Origin: Synergistaceae bacterium
GTDB taxonomy: Bacteria; Synergistota; Synergistia; Synergistales; Aminobacteriaceae
Assembly: GCA_017450125.1 (NCBI GenBank)
Contig: JAFSWZ010000040.1
Span: forward strand, 1 to 64,000
Reading direction: 5' to 3'
DNA: 64,000 nucleotides
Shown here: positions 63,601 to 64,000 of the stretch, in pieces
How the letters are laid out: each line of letters opens with the position of its first letter
Numbering within the stretch: position 1 is the stretch's first letter
Made by a program: the position numbers and the translations under genes
The notes under the pieces: generated by a model
Told to the model about the DNA's origin: nothing
Databases searched by the model: none
The model's input: the letters and a program-made list of their open reading frames with translations, nothing else

Positions 63601-63887
63601 CCGTCAAAGTGCCCCTGAAAGATTCCGTAACTGCTCCAGCCAGTCAGAGATATATCCGCGCCCAGCTTGTAGTACTTCCCTGACGCTTCCTCGCCGCTCT
63701 TGATTCTGTCGCGCAACAGCGTCATGTCCTCAGACGATCTGATGAAGTAAGCGTCCTCCCAGCTATCACCACTCCTGCCCATGTTGTAGTATTCACCGCC
63801 GAAAGAGTATTCCTCAGCTCCGGCTGACGAGACACCCACCGCCGAACACAGGACAGCTAACAGTGCCATCACAAGAAATTTCCTCAT
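60603..63887 (-). CDS. Secreted C1A cysteine protease with GLUG repeats, C-type lectin domain and Synergist-CTERM tail
   Basis: A 1094-residue exported protein (signal peptide MRKFLVMALLAVLCSAVGVSS cut short). GLUG-like repeats (IGGIVGWLHGGTVRNC, TGGIVGYSYD, GGITGRAGGITIKNC) cover about 120-280. A C-type lectin domain follows at about 305-435 (ALGGHLATITS, YWIGAK, GKWDD). The papain-like domain (about 485-735) has Gln and Cys in RHQGIYETCWAF and His in LSHAALLVGWDD. The third catalytic position reads WLVRSSRW, where papains have Asn, so Asn is replaced by Ser. Next are a beta domain, one He_PIG repeat, five Glu-Pro-Glu-Asp units and a Cys/hydrophobic/Arg tail. Probably a surface protease acting on glycoproteins. 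Confidence 0.82.
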   Translation of the reverse strand: MRKFLVMALLAVLCSAVGVSSAGAEEYSFGGEYYNMGRSGDSWEDAYFIRSSEDMTLLRDRIKSGEEASGKYYKLGADISLTGWSSYGIFQGHFDGQGHTVELNEAESGLFYRTSGDVPAVMNLNVVGDIEASDACGAITAHMYSGVIENCSFNGSISYRSPSAADIGGIVGWLHGGTVRNCTVNAEITSANTSLWYCTGGIVGYSYDFEESGDRISIENCTVEAGTIITASQDAGGITGRAGGITIKNCTVEEGVEITSVSGDVGGIAGSSYNATIEGNSCPSSYPAVGRSSGDIPIPDSSDPTPQISWNKHRYQVFNEPTTWENAKARCEALGGHLATITSSLEQEQVEALLRQSTTNYTYYWIGAKSNASGWLEWVTDEVLERQYSNFGDGQPDGSGNNVHIVWDSNAANSSANGKWDDSDGAEAHGFICEWDDEPQAVEEAPAATDFQTWQQNPDAWRSDEDSNVPSGARPSPVGTSHLSSNPPNVNMPSLPASYDARTSGNLSPVRHQGIYETCWAFAVLGAMEADYMLHKAPASPASLDLSELHLAWFAYEASFDNFMRRGKDVLMEGGDPDIAVSFLNKIDIAPVDESAMPYSEAGTMSSDSNSKVNAFLNGKAAGSFDKSRVILSDVNELHDIKTDYANDTETVNYIKQQIMDHGAVYFRYVNALQGYDSNYSTFYSTNSTALSHAALLVGWDDDYPASNFKNNPGVNGAWLVRSSRWTDKETGELAKLGDDDYGCFWMSYAQAGTDGGIVQLRSFIVKEQSPTEDITSGQGARNLRTNGSANHTKDITSGWGARIFRASRNERITRVSFHTTDNNMTYQLYINKFGKRVPTDPGRAELPLSSGSIAFAGYHTVTLPEAVNLYEGDYYSVILKMTTFQTSSYRYPTAVEASLDKYLEIAVNEGESFFAEGDGVPSVWQDGKDVSGGPYNACIMTFTESWTTYNRPPVITTAYLPDGTVGVSYSFTMSSSGNPSSEWRSGSLPAGLSLSKEGVLSGQPEAAGQHEIFFTAMNEVGYEEKSLTLTVNEAKKDEPEDEPEDEPEDEPEDEPEGEYSLLENHDSGCNSWSGVYAGMLVLALAAVRRARGR
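60716..60775 (-). repeat. Five 12-bp repeats coding Glu-Pro-Glu-Asp
   Basis: Five near-identical 12-base units lie before the anchor tail of the papain-like protease and code for an acidic, stiff spacer (EPED repeated). Such spacers lift a domain away from the surface, and the repeat number can change by slippage. Confidence 0.85.
61480..61572 (-). repeat. Imperfect direct duplication, 63-bp period
   Basis: The 30 bases at 61480-61509 recur at 61543-61572 with three mismatches. In the protein this gives two DITSG(Q/W)GAR segments 21 residues apart, just after the papain-like domain. The period is a multiple of three, so the frame is kept. Confidence 0.8.
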
Positions 63888-63913
63888 AGTTCCGTCATAC
63901 CTCCTCTCTGCGA

Positions 63914-63962
63914 AAAATCCCCGCCGCCCAAGCCATGCAGGCCTCTGGGAGTCGCGGGGATA
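63914..63962 (-). terminator. Terminator of a minus-strand gene beyond the window
   Basis: On the minus strand ATCCCCGC and GCGGGGAT (plus 63955-63962 and 63918-63925) form a strong stem with an inner GC-rich loop, followed by TTTTTC. It ends an unseen gene to the right. It leaves only about 25 bases before the protease gene ATG, too little room for a full promoter, so the protease may rely on readthrough. Confidence 0.65.
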
Positions 63963-64000
63963 TTCTGCATGTACTTAGAGTGCTCAGTGTTTCATGCCCG

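Noticed and set aside
1-64000. CRISPR arrays, tRNA or rRNA genes, insertion sequences
   Set aside because: No regularly spaced repeats, cloverleaf-like stretches, rRNA core sequences or transposase genes were seen on reading; a covariance-model scan would settle the RNA genes.

Overview
The window most likely comes from an anaerobic, gut- or oral-type member of the Synergistota. Two secreted proteins (ending near 56970 and 60610) carry a C-terminal Gly-Cys / hydrophobic / Arg-rich tail that I recognise as the Synergist-CTERM type. ATP synthesis or hydrolysis is by a V/A-type enzyme, and there are oxygen-sensitive enzymes: a siroheme sulfite reductase and a cysteine desulfidase. No rRNA, tRNA, CRISPR array, integrase or insertion sequence was seen.

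Layout. 1-3948: end of a V/A-type ATPase operon (F tail, A, B, D). 4003-12620: LysR regulator and a sulfur locus (YeiH-type exporter, tauCAB-like importer, phosphodiesterase, thioredoxin-like protein, siroheme sulfite reductase). Two of its genes are broken by four lesions. 12628-20169: GltD-like flavoprotein, a BMP-type nucleoside ABC importer and a divergent NCS2 nucleobase permease. 20170-20529: remnant of a methyltransferase. 20590-28248: DJ-1 family protein, an operon of four alpha/beta hydrolases plus an unrecognised Rossmann-like protein, and a divergent MerR gene with a fifth hydrolase. The shared intergenic region has a MerR-style promoter with a 19-bp spacer and a dyad in the spacer. 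28259-33824: Fbp-type ABC importer with a fused double permease, and a formate/nitrite channel gene.

33970-52015: the unusual part. Eleven minus-strand genes lie almost without gaps: an active VirD4/TraG-like ATPase, a degenerate second copy, a GrpE-like protein, an Hsp70, an Hsp70 fused to a von Willebrand A domain, a J-like/zinc-ribbon/FN3 protein, a zinc-ribbon GTPase, a protein resembling GTPase-associated protein 1, a membrane GTPase with SH3b domains, a DUF2185-type immunity protein and a GH-E-type HNH nuclease. Convergent to it is a membrane HtrA-type protease with its own degenerate J-like domain. I read this as a GTPase- and chaperone-controlled conflict (defence or toxin) system with a nuclease effector. 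The individual families are recognisable; this assembly is not one I can name.

52106-56952: iscR-iscS-iscU, divergent from a cysteine desulfidase and a DAACS symporter, a coherent cysteine / Fe-S module. 56966-63962: two large secreted proteins, one with a CHAP-like N-terminus and about six putative Ig (He_PIG) repeats, the other with GLUG repeats, a C-type lectin domain and a papain-like protease domain.
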